From Gammaproteobacteria bacterium (GTDB lineage: Bacteria > Pseudomonadota > Gammaproteobacteria > Enterobacterales > Alteromonadaceae): 64,000 nucleotides of DNA. The number at the start of each line of letters is the position of its first letter. Position 1 is the first letter of the stretch. The stretch is taken from the NCBI GenBank assembly GCA_018826295.1, contig JAHJZX010000017.1, positions 1-64,000 of the forward strand, written 5' to 3'. Under the pieces are notes generated by a model. It was not told where the DNA came from and made no database searches. It saw only the letters and a program-made list of their open reading frames with translations. Below are positions 60,161 through 64,000 of this stretch, piece after piece. The position numbers and the translations under genes are program-made.

Positions 60161-63025
60161 CTACAGATTAAAAGAGGCGCGTAAATACCAGTAACGGCTG
60201 CCAGGCATATCATAAGTTGATGGATCATAACCATTAAGTGAGCAAGACAAACACACAGGCGGTTCTTTGCCAAACAGGTTATTGACACCAAAACTGAGCT
60301 GCATACCCGATAAAACTGCATCAGTGCTCCAGCTAAGTTGTGCGTCATGGTAAGTGGTGCTACCCAGCCTGTTTTGCCCTGCTGTTGGGTTGTTACGGCA
60401 AATGGCAAAACTAGCTGCGTCGCCACAGCTTTCTTCCAGATCACTGGTGTATCGCATGGTCCAGCTAGCTTGCCAGGCGTCATGTTTCCAGTTTAATGCC
60501 AGATTACCGCTCCATTCAGGAATTGCAGAGTCGTTTGCTTCAATGCCGACAGTTTTTGGCTGCTGTTGGCCGTTGGCATCCAGCACTTTGTAATCTTCAA
60601 CCAGGGTGGCACGCAGTTTCACATCAAATTGGCCAATGCCGGTTTGTGGCAGCAACCAGCCAATATCAAAATCCAGGCCTGAAGTGTCTATGCTACCAAT
60701 GTTAGTCAGAACGTTATTGAATTGGTCGATAGCGCCCAGCTGATTGCGGCCTATGCCATTACAGAAGGTGTCAGACAGTGTTTGCACACACAGATTAAGT
60801 TGTGTTTGTGCATCCAATGCCTGAATAGCGCCTTTCAATTCATGCTGGTACCAACTGACACCAATGTCCAATCGTTCTGACCAGGCTGTTGCTGCGGCGA
60901 ATTCCGGACTGAACACCATACCCAGGTTATAGCTGGTTGATGTTTCTGGTGCCAGGTCGCGGTTACCACCCGTTACCACACTGATTTGCGGGTTAGGCTG
61001 CTGATAATCAGCCGGCACACCAAGAGCGGCGCAATTTGCCACCAGAGCGGCGTCTGGCTGTGAGCAGGGATCTGACAGTACTGCATCAAAGCCGCTGGCT
61101 GAGCCAAATAATTCGCCGATATTCGGTGCCCGGAAACCTTCAGACCAACTACCCCGGAACAGCAGCTCATCTTGCATTAGCCAACGAAAACCAAGCTTGC
61201 TGGTGGTTTCACTGCCGAAGGTGGAATAATCCGAATACCGGCTGGCGAGGCTTAAATCCAGTTGTTTTGCCAGCGGCAGATCTGCCAGTAATGGCACATT
61301 GAGTTCAATAAATAACTCGTTAACATTAAGCGACCCAGCGGTTGGCAATGAGACAACGCCATTATACTCACCCGCTACGGTTAGGGCGTCAGGATTGTAT
61401 TCGCCGGTATATTTACGGTACTCCCAGCCGGAAGCGAAACTGAGTGCGCCAGCGGGTAACTCCATCAGTTCACCGCTAATGTTGGCAGAATATAAACTTA
61501 GTTTGTTTTCGCTGGTATCGCGTACCACAGGCCGAATGTAATCAAACATAGCCGGCGTAATGCTACCGGCACCAAAGATGTTTAGCGGCACGCATGCGGG
61601 ATCAGCCTGACAGGCTGCCAGCGGGCCTAAGGCTGTGGCAATACGGCGGGCATTATAGCTGCCAAAATTATCCTGTTTTGCCCGGTTGGTGCTGTAAGCG
61701 GCGTTGATATCCCAGTAAAACAGCTGCTGGGCCAGCTCAAATTGCCCTTCAATACCGGTGCCCAGATAAAAAGTGTCAACATTTTGTTCAAAGCGGCGAG
61801 CTCCACCTTCTACAGGACGTCTGCCGGCCAATTGCAGCGTCGGGTCAGCCCCTGCGGCAACTAAATCAAAACCAAACGGATTGTATGGATTGTCTGCTGC
61901 AATCGTCAGGTTATCCAGCCAAAAGTTACTTGGCACTGCGGTACCGATAAACATCGGTTCTGGTGCGGCCTGATTTACGCTATTACGTTGGTTGTATAAC
62001 GCCCGCATATACCAATGAGTATCCGGGCTAAATTCGTAACGTTGCTGCCCATAAAGTGAAATACGTTTATTGGGGGTCTGTAATAAGTTGTAGCTTGCAT
62101 AGTTAAAGCGGTCTGCGGTGGTAAAGCAATGAAAGTCGTCAGTCCGCTCACAACTGTCGCCCAGAGTTGGGTCGTAGTCCGGACTTGCTACTCCTGCATT
62201 GGGTACCAGATCCATGGTAAAGCCGGTATTGGGGTCGGTAATTATAAAACGTCCACCCGGGATGGCAGAGCTGCCAAATGCTAATCCTGTGCCTGGTACT
62301 GGTATGCTGGATTGTTCGCGGGTGTTGGCGAATACCGATTTTTGTTCGTTATAACTGGCAGCCATAAAATAACTGTGTTTATCGCTTTCGCCACCAAAAC
62401 TTAGTTCTAAGGTCGTGGTATCACCGTCGCCTTCGCTGAATTGACCAAAGCTGGTACTTACTGTTGCGCCGGTTGCTGCCCGGCGGGTAATAATGTTGAC
62501 TACGCCGGCAATGGCGTCAGAGCCATAAATAGATGAAGCTCCATCTTCCAGTACTTCAATTCGCTCAACTATTGCCAGCGGTATAGTGTTTAAATCTACT
62601 ACACCACCAACACCAGAGGCTGAGCTTTCATTTACCCAACGAATGCCGTCTACCAGAACCAACACGCGTTTAGCGCCTAAATGGCGTAAATCTACGGTGG
62701 TTGCTCCGGCCCCTACGCCGCCGCCATCTGGGGGAAAGCCGAAGTTGCCGCTGGAATTAAATTTTGTATTAAGCGCTGAACCCGAGGCAGTTATATTTTG
62801 AATAATGTCACCGATTGAAGACAGGCCCGAGCGATCTATCGCATCACGGTCCAGTATTTGTACCGGGCTGCGACCTTCAAGCTCAGTCTGCTTAATCCGG
62901 CTTCCGGTAACTTCGATGCGTTCCACACTTTTATCAGCAGTGTTGTCCTGCGCCTGGATTTGAGGCGTTGTTAATGCCAGTGCACTTAGCACAGCAATAG
63001 ATAGCGTAGAGTAATAAATGCGCAT
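60161..63025 (-). CDS. TonB-dependent outer-membrane receptor (3)
   Basis: Outer-membrane transporter of 954 residues. Signal peptide about 1-26 (ending IQAQ), then [19 protein letters not shown], closely matching receptor 1. The plug has [20 protein letters not shown] and [19 protein letters not shown]; the barrel ends in YLRASFNL. Four or more Cys residues occur in extracellular-loop positions ([26 protein letters not shown]), suggesting disulfide-locked loops. The ATG at 63025 with AAGGA upstream is chosen over a 37-residue extension. Ligand not readable; the 13-nt upstream motif is shared with the S8 protease, hinting at peptide use. Confidence 0.94.
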   Translation of the reverse strand: MRIYYSTLSIAVLSALALTTPQIQAQDNTADKSVERIEVTGSRIKQTELEGRSPVQILDRDAIDRSGLSSIGDIIQNITASGSALNTKFNSSGNFGFPPDGGGVGAGATTVDLRHLGAKRVLVLVDGIRWVNESSASGVGGVVDLNTIPLAIVERIEVLEDGASSIYGSDAIAGVVNIITRRAATGATVSTSFGQFSEGDGDTTTLELSFGGESDKHSYFMAASYNEQKSVFANTREQSSIPVPGTGLAFGSSAIPGGRFIITDPNTGFTMDLVPNAGVASPDYDPTLGDSCERTDDFHCFTTADRFNYASYNLLQTPNKRISLYGQQRYEFSPDTHWYMRALYNQRNSVNQAAPEPMFIGTAVPSNFWLDNLTIAADNPYNPFGFDLVAAGADPTLQLAGRRPVEGGARRFEQNVDTFYLGTGIEGQFELAQQLFYWDINAAYSTNRAKQDNFGSYNARRIATALGPLAACQADPACVPLNIFGAGSITPAMFDYIRPVVRDTSENKLSLYSANISGELMELPAGALSFASGWEYRKYTGEYNPDALTVAGEYNGVVSLPTAGSLNVNELFIELNVPLLADLPLAKQLDLSLASRYSDYSTFGSETTSKLGFRWLMQDELLFRGSWSEGFRAPNIGELFGSASGFDAVLSDPCSQPDAALVANCAALGVPADYQQPNPQISVVTGGNRDLAPETSTSYNLGMVFSPEFAAATAWSERLDIGVSWYQHELKGAIQALDAQTQLNLCVQTLSDTFCNGIGRNQLGAIDQFNNVLTNIGSIDTSGLDFDIGWLLPQTGIGQFDVKLRATLVEDYKVLDANGQQQPKTVGIEANDSAIPEWSGNLALNWKHDAWQASWTMRYTSDLEESCGDAASFAICRNNPTAGQNRLGSTTYHDAQLSWSTDAVLSGMQLSFGVNNLFGKEPPVCLSCSLNGYDPSTYDMPGSRYWYLRASFNL

Positions 63026-63325
63026 GCAGTATTCCTTATAATTGTTGTTTGAATAACTGCTGACATCTTGCCTGACGTATCCTGCCAGCCAGGCAACTAG
63101 CAGCGAAATGAGCTTATCGCCGATAAGTTCAGGCAAAAGCTTAGCTAAGAGTTTGTATTTTGTAAAAAATTAATAATTTAAATGTTTTTATTGTGTATTG
63201 GGAGGTGAGATGTATGGTGAGGCAGTTTTTAAACTGTTTTGCTAATGGCTCAAATAAGCCAAAGCCGGGAAAATTGACAAGCAATCTTCCACAGCTTTGG
63301 TAATTCGCTTTTGCAGTAACATTAC
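63026..63325. other. Intergenic region upstream of TonB receptor 3
   Basis: 300 nt without a convincing gene. It contains the palindromic motif at 63109-63127 and an AT-rich stretch (about 63150-63200) suitable for a promoter. Nothing else supportable is seen. Confidence 0.5.
63109..63121 (-). promoter_or_regulatory. GGCGATAAGCTCA motif, within a palindrome, upstream of TonB receptor 3
   Basis: On the minus strand the 13-mer lies 83 nt before the receptor ATG. Here it is part of a perfect palindrome CTTATCG-C-CGATAAG (63113-63127). The same 13-mer is at 39219-39231 before the S8 protease. Confidence 0.45.
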
Positions 63326-63943
63326 TTAACGATTACGACAGGCCTGAGTTCGGCATTCATCGTTTAACTCCAGCAATGATCTGCTGACGGTGTTTTTATA
63401 GCCGTGATTATCAGTCACTTCCAGCGATACTTCATAGCGTGAATACCACTTGCCATTTCGGTATTCAGATTGGATGTGCGGCAGCGATATGCTCGCTGAA
63501 CTGCTTGCCACACTGCCGTTCACTATCCAACGATAATTTACTATCGAACCATCATAATCGCGGGCAGAACTTGTTAATACAAAGGATCCTGCGCGTGGAG
63601 AAACACTAAAGCCAGATACGGGTTTATATTTGCATTGTTGTGATGTGACTTGTTCCATTCTGATGAAAGGTAAAGTTGCGCTACAACTGAATCTGCCGTA
63701 GTAACCACCAATGGTGGTAAAGTCAGACACCTGTACAAAGGGGGACAGTGTTTCGAAGAAATATTCAGAAAGCTGACGAGTTTCACCGTTGTGAGTCACA
63801 CTACATTGAGCCCAGCCGCCATAGATAGGTACATTAGTGGTGGTGGTGGTACAATCCACCGGTTCACCAAAAGGGGTTGCAATGGCCATGGAGGAGGACA
63901 GCGTAAGCGCGCCAAGTAACAGTAGCGAGTATGTTTTTTTCAT
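63326..63943 (-). CDS. Exported Cys-containing protein with PKD-like domain
   Basis: Secreted protein of 205 residues. Signal peptide about 1-22 (ending AIA), an N-terminal region with paired Cys (EPVDC, WAQCSV, GRFSCSA, SQQCKY) and a C-terminal PKD/Ig-like module at about 108-190 (SSARDYDGSIVNYRWIVNG, EVSLEVTDNHGYKNT), then a short tail with ECRTQACRNR. It is preceded by a good AAGGA site. It lies upstream of TonB receptor 3 on the same strand but 300 nt away. Function unknown. Confidence 0.82.
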   Translation of the reverse strand: MKKTYSLLLLGALTLSSSMAIATPFGEPVDCTTTTTNVPIYGGWAQCSVTHNGETRQLSEYFFETLSPFVQVSDFTTIGGYYGRFSCSATLPFIRMEQVTSQQCKYKPVSGFSVSPRAGSFVLTSSARDYDGSIVNYRWIVNGSVASSSASISLPHIQSEYRNGKWYSRYEVSLEVTDNHGYKNTVSRSLLELNDECRTQACRNR

Positions 63944-64000
63944 TACTTTTCCTTGATTTATTCGTTTTGTATTGGGTTTATTATTGCGACATAAATTGCT

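Noticed and set aside
1-64000. CRISPR arrays, tRNA/rRNA genes, insertion sequences, prophage genes
   Set aside because: No regularly spaced repeats, cloverleaf sequences, transposase motifs or phage structural genes were seen on either strand.

Overview
The window reads as a chromosomal segment of a free-living gammaproteobacterium of the Alteromonadales/Chromatiales type, in the range of Rheinheimera, Arsukibacterium or Alishewanella. This is inferred from protein flavour, not from a search. The grounds are E. coli-like LexA, PlsB, GreB, NfuA, OmpR/EnvZ, IlvIH, CnoX and SpeA/SpeE, a complete cytochrome c oxidase assembly operon, several large TonB-dependent receptors, a Shewanella-type metallophosphoesterase and a tex gene. 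Base composition looks moderate and fairly even. I see no phage, IS element, CRISPR array, rRNA or tRNA.

Layout. 1-4700: tail of an unknown gene, an EVE-domain protein, tesB, plsB, and lexA divergent from plsB with two SOS boxes. 5007-13198: terminal oxidase operon coxB(ctaC)-coxA(ctaD)-ctaG-ctaE, a reverse-strand DUF2909 gene, then SURF1, a small thioredoxin-like protein, ctaA, ctaB and an SCO protein; together these make subunits, heme A and the copper centres. 13185-19066: polysaccharide deacetylase, nfuA, M14 peptidase, comF and bioH. 19154-21843: a Gln-rich mini-protein with flagellar-axial-like ends, a SprA-like putative metalloprotease and a Ser/Thr-type phosphatase. 22108-33161: two TonB receptors, each beside a membrane-anchored regulator (winged helix plus beta-propeller; LytTR), with tex between them. 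33173-36249: greB, a small lipoprotein, ompR-envZ. 36318-39140: an S8 protease and its putative external chaperone.

39373-43461 is the most unusual locus: five tightly overlapping minus-strand genes encoding a histidine-rich membrane protein, a KAS III-like ketosynthase, a heme-oxygenase-fold (UndA-like) putative diiron enzyme, an unknown protein and an alpha/beta-hydrolase-like protein. This looks like an uncharacterised fatty-acid-derived metabolite pathway.

43668-49975: a large Ig/PKD-type lipoprotein, an APC permease with a small co-transcribed protein, an Nramp-like transporter lacking the canonical metal ligands, and a periplasmic binding-protein-like protein. 50065-56564: ilvIH, cnoX, a methyltransferase and two tandem PlsC-type acyltransferases. 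56667-60103: speA and speE (divergent, polyamine synthesis) and a DUF4124 protein. 60161-63943: a third TonB receptor and a secreted PKD-like protein.

Regulatory signals worth noting are the double LexA box, candidate LytTR half-sites between a receptor and its neighbouring LytTR gene, a 13-nt motif shared upstream of a TonB receptor and the S8 protease, an orphan two-hairpin element upstream of ilvI, and a palindromic Shine-Dalgarno shared by two divergent genes.
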